Assembly (NCBI RefSeq): GCF_017592545.1
Contig: NZ_JAGFOA010000003.1
Location: 167,544 to 231,543 of the forward strand
Direction of reading: 5' to 3'
DNA: 64,000 bases
Origin: Microbacterium stercoris
GTDB lineage: Bacteria; Actinomycetota; Actinomycetes; Actinomycetales; Microbacteriaceae
Part shown: in pieces, positions 25,707-33,619 of the stretch
Numbering within the stretch: the stretch's first letter is position 1
Layout of the letters: every line of letters starts with the position of its first letter
The notes under the pieces: model-generated
The model's input: only the letters and a program-made list of their open reading frames with translations
The model's database searches: none
What the model was told of the DNA's origin: nothing
Made by a program: the position numbers and the translations under genes

Positions 25707-25712
25707 TAGACT
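25707..25712 (+). promoter_or_regulatory. -10 element for pcrA
   Basis: TAGACT lies 10 nt before the ATG at 25723, giving a leader of about 4 nt. Confidence 0.45.
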
Positions 25713-25722
25713 CGGTGACGCA

Positions 25723-28158
25723 ATGAGCGACGCGCAGACCCCTCTCATCCTCCCGCCCGGATCCGGCCCCTCCTTCGGCGCGTCCGGTGCGCCCTCGGGG
25801 TCGGCCGACGAGCTTCTCGAGGGGCTCAACCCGCAGCAGCTCGAGGCCGTCACGCACCGCGGCCCGGCGCTGCTGATCGTGGCCGGCGCAGGCTCGGGCA
25901 AGACGCGTGTGCTCACGCACCGCATCGCCTCGCTGCTGCGCAACCGCGAGGCGTGGCCCAGCCAGATCCTGGCCATCACCTTCACGAACAAGGCGGCCGG
26001 CGAGATGCGCGAGCGCGTCGAGCAGCTCGTCGGCGACAGCGCGAAGGGCATGTGGATCTCGACGTTCCACTCCGCGTGCGTGCGCATCCTCCGTCGCGAG
26101 GCCGATCAGTTCGGGTTCACCAAGGCGTTCACGATCTACGACTCCGGCGACTCCCGCGCGCTCATCAAGCGCCTGGTGAAGGACAACGAGGCGGATGCCC
26201 TCGGCCTCACCCCGGCAGCGGTGCAGTCGAAGATCTCGAAGCTCAAGAACGAGCTCGCCGACGCCGATTCGTACGCGCGCGACGCGAACATGAACGATCC
26301 GGTCGAGCGCATGTTCACAACGCTCTTCCGCGAGTACCAGCGCAATCTGCAGAAGGCCAACGCCTTCGACTTCGACGACCTCATCGCGCAGACGGTCTAC
26401 CTGTTCCGCGCGTTCCCGCAGGTCGCCGACGTGTACCGCAAGCGGTTCCGCCACATCCTGGTCGACGAGTACCAGGACACCAACCACGCGCAGTACGCGC
26501 TGATCCACGAGCTCACCCGTCCCGTCACCTCCAGCGATGACGTGGGCGGCGGCATGCTCGCGCTGATGGACGAGGCCGAGGGCGCCTCCCTCACCGTGGT
26601 GGGCGATTCGGATCAGTCCATCTACGCGTTCCGCGGCGCGGACATCCGCAACATCAGCGAGTTCGAGCGCGATTTCCCGGGCGCCAAGGTGGTGCTGCTC
26701 GAGCAGAACTATCGCTCGACGCAGAACATCCTGACCGCGGCCAACTCGGTGATCCGCAACAACTTCGACCGCAAGGACAAGAAGCTCTGGAGCGACCAGG
26801 GCGACGGCGAGAAGGTCATCGGCTTCACCGGCTACTCGCAGCACGACGAGGCCCAGTTCGTGGCCGACGAGATCGAGTCGCTGCGTCGCAAGGGCACGCA
26901 CTACGGCGACATGGCGGTCTTCTACCGCACCAACTCGCAGTCGCGCGCGCTGGAGGAGATCTTCATCCGCTCCGCCGTGCCGTACAAGATCATGGGCGGC
27001 ACCAAGTTCTACGAGCGCCAGGAGATCAAGGACGCCCTCGCGTACCTCGTCTCGGTCGCCAACCCCGCCGACGAGATGGCGCTGCGCCGCATCATCAACA
27101 AGCCCCGCCGCGGCATCGGCGACGTCACGGTCGAGAACATCTCCTCCTTCGCCGAGCGGCACGAGATGAGCTTCCGCGATGCGCTCGCGCACTACGAGCA
27201 CCTCGGCGTCGGGCCGAAGATCCAGGGCTCGATCGCGCAGCTGCACAAGGTGCTGCTCGAGGCGCAGGAGATCCTGCTGCCCTCGAACGGCGAGATCCCG
27301 GCGCCCACCTCCGTCGCCGAGGGTCTGCAGGTGCTGCTCAACAAGTCCGGATACATGGATGCGCTGCGCGCGAGCCGCGATCCGCAGGACGAGGCGCGCA
27401 TCGAGAACCTCGACGAGCTTGTGGCCGTCACGCGCGAGTTCGCGCGCAACAACCCCGAGGGCACCATCCTCGACTTCCTCACCGAGGTCGCGCTGGTCGC
27501 CGACAGCGACGATCTCGACGACGAGTCGGGATCCGTCTCGCTGATGACCCTGCACACCGCCAAGGGCCTCGAGTTCGACTCGGTGTTCCTCACCGGTGTC
27601 GAAGAGGATCTGATCCCTCACCGCATCTCGGCGGGCGAGCCCGGAGGGCCGCAAGAGGAGCGGCGACTGTTCTACGTGGGCATCACCCGCGCCCGCAAGC
27701 GCCTCTATCTGTCGCTCGCAATGACCCGTGCCCAGTTCGGCGAGGTCACCGTCGCGATGCCCAGCCGCTTCCTGCAGGAGATCCCGGCCGACATCCTGCA
27801 CTGGCGCCAGTCGCCCGGTGACGTCAACTCGCGCGGAGGCACGCAGTCGCGCGCCCTCAACGCGCGCCGACCGCGTCAGGGCTCCGGGTCCGACCAGTGG
27901 GGTGTGAAGCCGCTCGCCCCGAGCCTCAAGCCGAAGTCGACCGCGATGGACAAGTTCCCGGGACTCGTCACCAACAAGGTGCGCGACAACGGCGACCTCG
28001 AGCTGGCCCCGGGCGACCGCATCCGCCACGACGACTTCGGCGAGGGCCGCGTCGACGCTGTCACGGGAGAGGGCGCCAAGCGCATCGCGCACGTGCGCTT
28101 CGACGCGGCGGGCCCCAAGAAGCTCCTCATCAAGATCGCGCCGATCGAGAAGCTCTGA
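25723..28158 (+). CDS. pcrA: ATP-dependent DNA helicase PcrA/UvrD
   Basis: 811 residues, the usual size for actinobacterial PcrA. Superfamily 1A motifs are seen in order: Q motif LNPQQLEAV, Walker A AGAGSGKTR at about 54-62, ITFTNKAAGEMR, Walker B LVDEYQDTN, GDSDQSIYAFRGAD, QNYRST, TLHTAKGLEF and GITRARKRL. A C-terminal Tudor-like tail (GDRIRHDDFGEGRVDAVTGEG) binds RNA polymerase in PcrA proteins. It unwinds DNA 3' to 5' in repair and replication-transcription conflict. Confidence 0.96.
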   Translation: MSDAQTPLILPPGSGPSFGASGAPSGSADELLEGLNPQQLEAVTHRGPALLIVAGAGSGKTRVLTHRIASLLRNREAWPSQILAITFTNKAAGEMRERVEQLVGDSAKGMWISTFHSACVRILRREADQFGFTKAFTIYDSGDSRALIKRLVKDNEADALGLTPAAVQSKISKLKNELADADSYARDANMNDPVERMFTTLFREYQRNLQKANAFDFDDLIAQTVYLFRAFPQVADVYRKRFRHILVDEYQDTNHAQYALIHELTRPVTSSDDVGGGMLALMDEAEGASLTVVGDSDQSIYAFRGADIRNISEFERDFPGAKVVLLEQNYRSTQNILTAANSVIRNNFDRKDKKLWSDQGDGEKVIGFTGYSQHDEAQFVADEIESLRRKGTHYGDMAVFYRTNSQSRALEEIFIRSAVPYKIMGGTKFYERQEIKDALAYLVSVANPADEMALRRIINKPRRGIGDVTVENISSFAERHEMSFRDALAHYEHLGVGPKIQGSIAQLHKVLLEAQEILLPSNGEIPAPTSVAEGLQVLLNKSGYMDALRASRDPQDEARIENLDELVAVTREFARNNPEGTILDFLTEVALVADSDDLDDESGSVSLMTLHTAKGLEFDSVFLTGVEEDLIPHRISAGEPGGPQEERRLFYVGITRARKRLYLSLAMTRAQFGEVTVAMPSRFLQEIPADILHWRQSPGDVNSRGGTQSRALNARRPRQGSGSDQWGVKPLAPSLKPKSTAMDKFPGLVTNKVRDNGDLELAPGDRIRHDDFGEGRVDAVTGEGAKRIAHVRFDAAGPKKLLIKIAPIEKL

Positions 28159-28182
28159 CGCCGCGCGGGCTGTGCCCGGGTC

Positions 28183-28830
28183 TCACGCGGCGGGAACGTC
28201 GACGATGCGCGTGTCGCCCGTCGTCGGCACGACGAATCCGGATGACCAGGCTGCGGCCGCTTCCGTCAGGTCGGGCAGCAGGGGCGCGGGGATCCAGGCG
28301 CTCAATGTCGCCCGCGCGCCGTATGCCGGGTCGCCGATGATGCCGTCGCGGCCGGAGATCCAGTCGCGCAGTAGGTTGTCCATCCGGCCGGCGTCGGCGT
28401 GATCGACCGACAGCAGCGCCTGCGTGAGCTCGCGGCGCTCGACGAGCGCCGCGGTGTCGAGGCACTCCGACACCGCTGAGGAGTACGCGCGCACGAGACC
28501 GCCCGCGCCGAGCTTGATGCCGCCGAAGTAGCGCGTCACCACGACCACCACGTCGGTGAGGCGTCGCTGCCGCAGCACCTCGAGCATCGGCATGCCGGCC
28601 GTGCCGCCCGGCTCGCCGTCGTCGCTCGAGCGCGCCTGATCGCCGCGCAGCCCCGTGATCATCGCCGTGCAGTTGTGGCGGGCGTCCCAGTGGGCCTTGC
28701 GGATGCCGGCGATGACCTCCTCGGCCTCCGCGACGGATCCGACCGGCGCCGCCCGCGAGATGAACCGCGACTTCTTGATCACGAGCTCGTGCTCCACGGC
28801 ACGCGCGATCGTCGACGGGTAGGAGGCCAC
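28183..28830 (-). CDS. YigZ family protein (IMPACT/UPF0029)
   Basis: 215 residues. The IMPACT domain is clear: EHELVIKKSRFISRAAPV, AHWDARHNCTAMI, SSDDGEPGGTAGMPMLEVL and VVVTRYFGGIKLGAGGLVRAYS. A C-terminal DUF1949-like ferredoxin fold follows. Bacterial YigZ proteins are linked to nucleic acid or ribosome-related roles, but no reaction is established. Start is the GTG at 28830, with TAGCGT 6 nt upstream. It is transcribed away from hairpin array 3. Confidence 0.92.
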   Translation of the reverse strand: MASYPSTIARAVEHELVIKKSRFISRAAPVGSVAEAEEVIAGIRKAHWDARHNCTAMITGLRGDQARSSDDGEPGGTAGMPMLEVLRQRRLTDVVVVVTRYFGGIKLGAGGLVRAYSSAVSECLDTAALVERRELTQALLSVDHADAGRMDNLLRDWISGRDGIIGDPAYGARATLSAWIPAPLLPDLTEAAAAWSSGFVVPTTGDTRIVDVPAA

Positions 28831-28836
28831 CGGATC

Positions 28837-28842
28837 ACGCTA
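28837..28842 (-). promoter_or_regulatory. -10 element for yigZ, leaderless
   Basis: TAGCGT ends 6 nt before the GTG at 28830. The -35 region would reach the edge of array 3, which begins at 28867. Confidence 0.5.
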
Positions 28843-28866
28843 CCCGCGGGCGGGGTGCGCCGGATC

Positions 28867-29313
28867 GGGAGGGGATCTCGGGAGGCGAGGTCGTCTTTCG
28901 GTCGCGCGCACCTGCGGATCCGGGATCCCCTCCGTCTCGGGGTGCTCGCGCGCGCGGAACGGGAGGGGATCTCGGGAACCGAGGTCGCCTTGCGCTGGTG
29001 CGCGCCTCCGGATCCGGGATGCCCTCCGTCTCGGGGTGCTCGCGCGCGCGGAACGGGAGGGGATCTCGGGAGGGAAGGTCGCTTTGCGCGGGTGCGTGCC
29101 TCCGGATCCGGGATGCCCTCCGTTTCGGGGTGCTCGCGCGCGCGGAACGGGAGGGGATCTCGGGAGGCGAGGTCGCCTTGCGCTGGTGCGCGGCCCTCCG
29201 GATCCGGGATCCCCTCCGTCTCGGGTGCTCGCCCCGCGCCCGGAGCGGGAGGGGATCTCGGGAGGGGAGGTCGCTTTGCGCTCGCGCGCGCCTCCGGATC
29301 CGGGATGCCCTCC
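28867..29313 (+). repeat. Hairpin array 3: five palindromic units at 94-bp period
   Basis: Units start at 28867, 28961, 29055, 29149 and 29247; four are 67 bp and the fourth is 69 bp. The period is 94, 94, 94 and 98. The left arm GGAGGGGATCTCG pairs with CGGGATGCCCTCC or CGGGATCCCCTCC. The inner arm is GGAGGCG with CGCCTCC in the canonical form, next to a 5-nt bulge GGATC, so the fold differs in detail from the other arrays at equal length. Spacers (about 27 bp, GTCTCGGGGTGCTCGCGCGC type) are nearly identical. It fills the gap between two divergent genes. 29314-29417 holds only the next promoter. Confidence 0.88.
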
Positions 29314-29405
29314 GAGTCAGGGTGCCCGCCGCGGGGCGCCGCCCGGTGGGTGTGTATCGCGTGCATCATGTGACGTCAACCCGAGACCGGATCGACCCCG
29401 CCACG

Positions 29406-29411
29406 TAGTCT
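29406..29411 (+). promoter_or_regulatory. -10 element for the SseB-like gene, leaderless
   Basis: TAGTCT ends 6 nt before the ATG at 29418. Confidence 0.6.
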
Positions 29412-29417
29412 GAGCGC

Positions 29418-30674
29418 ATGGGACTGTTCTCGCGGAAGAAGAATGACGACGACCAGCCGGCCGCCGAGGTCTCCGCGCAGCCGGCGGACGCCGCGGACAC
29501 CACCGCCGCCGCCGAGGCTCCGGATCACTCCGAGCAGGAGACGCAGGAGACGCCCGAGACGCCGGCCGAGCCGACGCCTCAGGTCGGGATCTCGCTGTCG
29601 TCGTTCCGCGGGCTGGGTGGCGATGCGGGGCCGCGTCCGCCCGTGACGCCGCAGGGGGATCCGCGCATCCCGAGCCCCCACGACACGCTCCGCCCCGGCA
29701 CCGCCCCCGCGCAGCCCGCGCCGCGTGACCTGCCGCTCGCGCCGGCCGCTCCGCCCGAGAAGCTCGAGACCGTGCCCGGCCTGCGCGACAACGCGCTGCT
29801 GCGCGACGCGCTCGCCGCCCTGCCCGAATCGGCCACCGGCGTGCAGATGCTCGGGGTGGTGCGTCAGCTGCTCCAGGGCCACGTGTTCCTGCGCGTGCAG
29901 GGCAATGCCCGCGAGCAGCTCGCCGAGGGCAACGGCCGCCTGTCGTTCGGCATCGCCCGCGATGGCGACAAGACCTACATGCTCGTGTTCAGCTCGGGCA
30001 AGGCGCTGCACGATGCGGTGCGCGCGGATGGCGACGCCTCGACGTCGGCGGTGGGCCAGCCCGTCTCGCAGATCCTGAAGCACGTCATCGACCAGAACTT
30101 CGCTGGGATCATCGTCGACAACAACTCGGCACCCGCCCGCGCGGTGCTTCCCCGCGAGGTGCTCGAGCGCGCGCTGTCGACCATCGACCCCGGCCTGCGT
30201 CTGAAGAGCGCCGTCGCCGCTCCGCGCGACGCCGACAGCCCGCGCAAGGTCGCCGAGGTGCTCGCCGCGGGAGTGCCGCTGTGGGTCGCGGTGGGCAAGG
30301 CCGAGGGCAACGACCAGGTCGGCATCGCCGAGGCGCGCCTGGCCGACGGCACGCGCCTGCTGCAGGTGTACTCCCACCCGCTCGAGGTCGCCGCCCAGGG
30401 CCGGGACGAGCGCGCCCTGCCGCTGTCGGTGGGACGCGTCGCCCAGATCCTGCGGGAGCACGAGGCTCTCGGCGGTCTGCTGATCGACCCCGCGGGTCCG
30501 CTCATCACGCTCTCGCGCGACGAGCTGGCCCCGGTGCTCGCCCTGCCGCCGGAGCCCGTCGACGGCTCGGCCCCGGCCGGCCCGGCAGGTTCAACCGCGA
30601 CGACGGCCACCACGGCCGCCCCCGACGACGCGGTCCCCGGGCCGGTCGACGGAGCCCCCGACCTCGACGACTGA
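29418..30674 (+). CDS. SseB family protein
   Basis: 418 residues. A basic start (MGLFSRKKND) and an acidic, Pro-rich linker to about residue 105 precede two SseB-like modules at about 115-245 and 250-380 (NALLRDALAALPESATGVQMLGVVRQLLQGHVFLRVQG; FAGIIVDNNSAPARAVLPREVLERAL). SseB was named from enhanced serine sensitivity in E. coli; the actinobacterial proteins have no assigned reaction. The tail is rich in Ala, Thr and Asp. It is cytoplasmic by lack of signal or membrane segments. Confidence 0.82.
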   Translation: MGLFSRKKNDDDQPAAEVSAQPADAADTTAAAEAPDHSEQETQETPETPAEPTPQVGISLSSFRGLGGDAGPRPPVTPQGDPRIPSPHDTLRPGTAPAQPAPRDLPLAPAAPPEKLETVPGLRDNALLRDALAALPESATGVQMLGVVRQLLQGHVFLRVQGNAREQLAEGNGRLSFGIARDGDKTYMLVFSSGKALHDAVRADGDASTSAVGQPVSQILKHVIDQNFAGIIVDNNSAPARAVLPREVLERALSTIDPGLRLKSAVAAPRDADSPRKVAEVLAAGVPLWVAVGKAEGNDQVGIAEARLADGTRLLQVYSHPLEVAAQGRDERALPLSVGRVAQILREHEALGGLLIDPAGPLITLSRDELAPVLALPPEPVDGSAPAGPAGSTATTATTAAPDDAVPGPVDGAPDLDD

Positions 30675-30724
30675 GCCTCCGGCACGCCGAGCGCAAGCCC
30701 TTACCTCCGGTGGCTCCGCCTCCG

Positions 30725-30730
30725 TAGGGT
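30725..30730 (+). promoter_or_regulatory. -10 element for the LigD polymerase-domain gene
   Basis: TAGGGT ends 6 nt before the ATG at 30737. Confidence 0.5.
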
Positions 30731-30736
30731 GGCCCC

Positions 30737-31786
30737 ATGGCGTCGGAGCGCATCACCCTGACCATCCCGGGACCGGAGGGCGACCGCGAGGTCGGTCTCT
30801 CGAGCCCCAACCGCGTGCTGTGGCCGGATCTCGGGATCACCAAGCATGAGCTCGCCGAGTACGCGATCGCGGTGGCCGATGCGTTCCTCGCGCACAACGG
30901 GCACCGACCGGTGTCGCTCGAGCGCTATCCGGATGTCGTCGGCGGCGAGATGTTCTTCTCGAAGAACCCGCCCAAGGGCGCCCCCGCGTTCGTGAAGTCG
31001 GAGACCGTCCGCTACAACAGCGGGCGGCGGCATCCGCAGATCTATCTCACCGAGGCGGCCGCGATCGTGTGGGCGGTGCAGATGAACACGGTGGTGTTCC
31101 ACCCGTGGGCGTCGCGCGTGCCGGCGACCGACAATCCCGTCGAGCTGCGCATCGACCTCGATCCGCAGCCCGGCACGGGATTCGCCGACGCGATCCCTGC
31201 CGCCCACGCCCTGCGCGAGGTGCTGCGCGAGGCCGGCCTCGAGGCGTGGATCAAGACGAGCGGAAACCGCGGACTGCACGTGTTCGCGCCGATCGTGCCC
31301 GAGTGGGAGTTCCTCGACGTGCGCCATGCGGTCATCGCAGCCGGACGTGAGCTGGAGCGCCGGATGCCCGACAAGGTCACCACAGCCTGGTGGAAGGAGG
31401 AGCGCGGCGAGCGCATCTTCGTCGACTTCAACCAGGCCAACCGCGACCGCACGATGGCCGGCGCCTACAGTCCGCGTGCGCTGCCGCACGCCTCGGTGTC
31501 GACGCCCCTGCACTGGGACGAGCTCGACGACGTCGATCCCAAGGTCTTCACGGTGCGCACCATCCCCGACCGGCTCGCGCAGGGCGATCCGTGGGCGGGC
31601 ATCCAGGATGCGCCCGCGCGGATCGACACGCTGCTCGAGTGGTGGCAGCGCGACCTCGACTCGGGCCTGGGCGAGCTGAACTTCCCGCCGGAGTTCCCCA
31701 AGATGCCCGGCGAGCCGCCGCGCGTGCAGCCGAGCAAGAAGAACGCCGAGAACTGGGACGCGGAGGGCAATCGGATCGGCGACTGA
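30737..31786 (+). CDS. ligD: Stand-alone LigD polymerase/primase domain (NHEJ)
   Basis: 349 residues. It matches the archaeo-eukaryotic primase-type PolDom of LigD: NRVLWPDLGITKHELAEYA, ERYPDVVGGEMFFSKNPPKGAP, the metal-binding RIDLDPQPG (Asp-x-Asp) near 138, TSGNRGLHVFAPI and FVDFNQANRDRTMAGAYSPRALPHASVSTPL. It adds nucleotides at DNA ends in non-homologous end joining. The ligase and nuclease domains of full LigD are absent here; a separate ATP-dependent ligase lies at 34873-35931. Ku is not in the window. Confidence 0.93.
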   Translation: MASERITLTIPGPEGDREVGLSSPNRVLWPDLGITKHELAEYAIAVADAFLAHNGHRPVSLERYPDVVGGEMFFSKNPPKGAPAFVKSETVRYNSGRRHPQIYLTEAAAIVWAVQMNTVVFHPWASRVPATDNPVELRIDLDPQPGTGFADAIPAAHALREVLREAGLEAWIKTSGNRGLHVFAPIVPEWEFLDVRHAVIAAGRELERRMPDKVTTAWWKEERGERIFVDFNQANRDRTMAGAYSPRALPHASVSTPLHWDELDDVDPKVFTVRTIPDRLAQGDPWAGIQDAPARIDTLLEWWQRDLDSGLGELNFPPEFPKMPGEPPRVQPSKKNAENWDAEGNRIGD

Positions 31787-31819
31787 CGCGGTGCCATCCG
31801 GATCCGTCTCGCGAGGCCG

Positions 31820-32443
31820 TCAGAGGCCCTCGATCAGCCGCTCGATCAGCAGCGTCGATCCGATCAGGATCATCAGGGCTCCCGATACGCGCGTGACGAC
31901 GGCGGATGCGCGGGGGCGGGACGACAGGATCCGTCGCGCCAGCAGCGCGACGAGCGAGTAGACCACGACGCAGTCGAGCAGGTGCAGTCCGCCCAGCACG
32001 AGCATCTGCGCGGACGGGGGCCAGCCGTCGGCGGACGTGAACTGGGGGAGCAGCGCGAGCAGCAGCAGCAGGCCCTTCGGGTTGATGCCGCTGACGCCCG
32101 CGCCCCGCGCGAACTGGGCGAGGGCCGTGCCGCCCAGGGAGCGGTCGCTGGCGACGGGCGCGTCGACGCGCGCGAGCAGGGCGGACAGGCCGAGGAAGAC
32201 GAGGTAGGCGCCGCCGGCGAGCGTGAGCACGGTGAGCACCATCGGCACCTGCGCGACGACGGCGCCGACGCCGACGGCCACAGCCGCGATCACCGCGGCG
32301 TAGCCCGCCACGATGCCGGCGATCGAGGGCACCGCCGAGCGGCTGCGGATGCCGGCGGCGATCGCGTAGGCCCAGTCGGCCCCGGGGGTCACCGTGAGCG
32401 CCAGGGCGATCCCCCAGAACTGCAGCAGGAGCGACGCGTCCAT
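31820..32443 (-). CDS. LysE family amino-acid exporter
   Basis: 207 residues, six membrane segments, with the LysE/RhtB pattern: LALTVTPGADWAYAIAAGIRS near 14-34, ARGAGVSGINPKGLLLLLALLPQF near 110-135, and a C-terminal VSGALMILIGSTLLIERLIEGL. It exports amino acids or similar small molecules. It is divergent from an Lrp/AsnC regulator with a 97-bp AT-richer gap, the usual arrangement for amino-acid-induced export. The start is supported by GAGAGGAATCAG. Confidence 0.92.
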   Translation of the reverse strand: MDASLLLQFWGIALALTVTPGADWAYAIAAGIRSRSAVPSIAGIVAGYAAVIAAVAVGVGAVVAQVPMVLTVLTLAGGAYLVFLGLSALLARVDAPVASDRSLGGTALAQFARGAGVSGINPKGLLLLLALLPQFTSADGWPPSAQMLVLGGLHLLDCVVVYSLVALLARRILSSRPRASAVVTRVSGALMILIGSTLLIERLIEGL

Positions 32444-32540
32444 CTGATTCCTCTCGACAGCAAGGAATCTATGGCTCTCTCCGCGAAATGTGCTTCGTGA
32501 TCTTCGGGCGATTCGACGACATCGTGCAAGGATATTCTGT
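32444..32540. promoter_or_regulatory. Divergent LysE/Lrp control region
   Basis: A noticeably AT-richer stretch for this genome. AGCAAGGAATCTATGG near 32460 and TGCAAGGATATTCTGTATGG near 32525 are two similar direct motifs and plausible Lrp-type sites. TATTCT at 32533-32538 is a -10 candidate for the regulator. Confidence 0.45.
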
Positions 32541-32996
32541 ATGGATGCGCTCGACCGCGAAATTCTTGCACGGCTCCAGGATGACGGCCGCGCGAGCATC
32601 ACCGACCTGGCAGGTCAGGTGGGGCTGAGCGTGTCCGCATGTCACCGGCGGGTGCGCGATCTGGAGCAGTCGGGCGCGATCCAGCGCTACCGCGCCGTCG
32701 TGTCGCCCCGCACCGTCGGCCTCGAGTTCGAGGCGATCGTGTTCGTCACCATCGGGCGCACCGATCTTGCGACCATCACGGCCTTCGAGGCGGCGGTGGC
32801 CGCCCTGCCGAACGTGGTCGAAGCCGAGCGCCTCTTCGGCGAGGCCGACTACATGCTGCGGGTGCTGACGGCGGATCTCGCCGCGTACCAGCAGCTGTAC
32901 GACACCGCGCTGGGCGGCCTTCCGGGTGTGCAGCGCCTCAGCTCGACGCTCGTGATGAAGCGCGTGGGGCCGGAGCGCACGATTCCGCTCGGCTGA
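32541..32996 (+). CDS. Lrp/AsnC family transcriptional regulator
   Basis: 151 residues. The N-terminal winged helix (MDALDREILARLQDDGRASITDLAGQVGLSVSACHRRVRDLEQSGAI) is followed by the RAM ligand-binding domain. The ending STLVMKRVGPERTIPLG is like other regulators of LysE-type exporters. It probably controls the divergent exporter in response to an amino acid. The first residues MDALDR match the family start. Confidence 0.94.
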   Translation: MDALDREILARLQDDGRASITDLAGQVGLSVSACHRRVRDLEQSGAIQRYRAVVSPRTVGLEFEAIVFVTIGRTDLATITAFEAAVAALPNVVEAERLFGEADYMLRVLTADLAAYQQLYDTALGGLPGVQRLSSTLVMKRVGPERTIPLG

Positions 32997-33042
32997 TCCG
33001 GTCCCTCCGCCCGTCGAGCGGCGCGGGATCCGGGTCGCGCGG

Positions 33043-33585
33043 TCAGTCCTCAGCGGGGTGGCGGAAGGTGCGGCGCGAGGTCTTCTCGGGCACGCGCTCG
33101 CCGACGCGCTTGTTGGCGCGGCGCACCTCGCGCGGCGGGCGGTCGCCGAGGAACGACGCCGCCGAGTCGACGAGGAAGTCGCCCGAGAGCAGTTCGCGGC
33201 CGACCAGCATGCGGAAGCCCATCGCGTCGCGACGCGTCAGCGTGACCTCGGCGGGCAGGATCCGGCCGTGCAGGCGCACGTCGAGCATCACCACGATGCG
33301 CTTCTCGGTGTGCCCCGACGAGCTGCGCACCCGGCGGCGATCGTGCACCGGCAGCTCGACGGTGACCGCGTCATCCGCGCTGCGCTGCCACGGATGCACC
33401 TGGAAGCGCACCCACGGGGCGCCGTCGCGCTCGAATTCCTTGAGCCCGAATGCATGCAGCGAGGATGTCTGCGCGCCCGTGTCGATCTTGGCCTTGAGCC
33501 ACTCGACGCCGACGCCGGGCAGTCCCACCCACTCGCGCCAGCCGACGAGCGTCTGCTCGTCGGGGGTGATTGGATGGGTGGACAC
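33043..33585 (-). CDS. RimK-associated zinc protease-like / retropepsin-like protein (PF05618 type)
   Basis: 180 residues from the GTG at 33585 (a TTG at 33597 would add four). The motif AKIDTGAQTSSLHAFGLKEFERDG is the D-T-G-A-x-T-S-S-L signature of this family, which resembles a retroviral-type aspartic protease core. The later RILVGRELLSGDFLVDSA pattern appears as FRMLVGRELLSGDFLVDSA. The family is found next to RimK-type glutamate ligases, as here: the ATP-grasp gene starts 35 bp away on the other strand. The basic C-terminus (RRANKRVGERVPEKTSRRTFRH) is notable. The biochemical role is not settled. Confidence 0.85.
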   Translation of the reverse strand: MSTHPITPDEQTLVGWREWVGLPGVGVEWLKAKIDTGAQTSSLHAFGLKEFERDGAPWVRFQVHPWQRSADDAVTVELPVHDRRRVRSSSGHTEKRIVVMLDVRLHGRILPAEVTLTRRDAMGFRMLVGRELLSGDFLVDSAASFLGDRPPREVRRANKRVGERVPEKTSRRTFRHPAED

Positions 33586-33619
33586 GCTCCTATCCAACCA
33601 GCAACCTCAGGACGCATCC

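Noticed and set aside
25240..28092. 950-codon minus-strand frame opposite pcrA
   Set aside because: Antisense shadow of a clear helicase gene.
33586..33597. TTG start for the zinc-protease-like gene
   Set aside because: The GTG at 33585 gives a more usual start; the four added residues have no family support, though it cannot be excluded.
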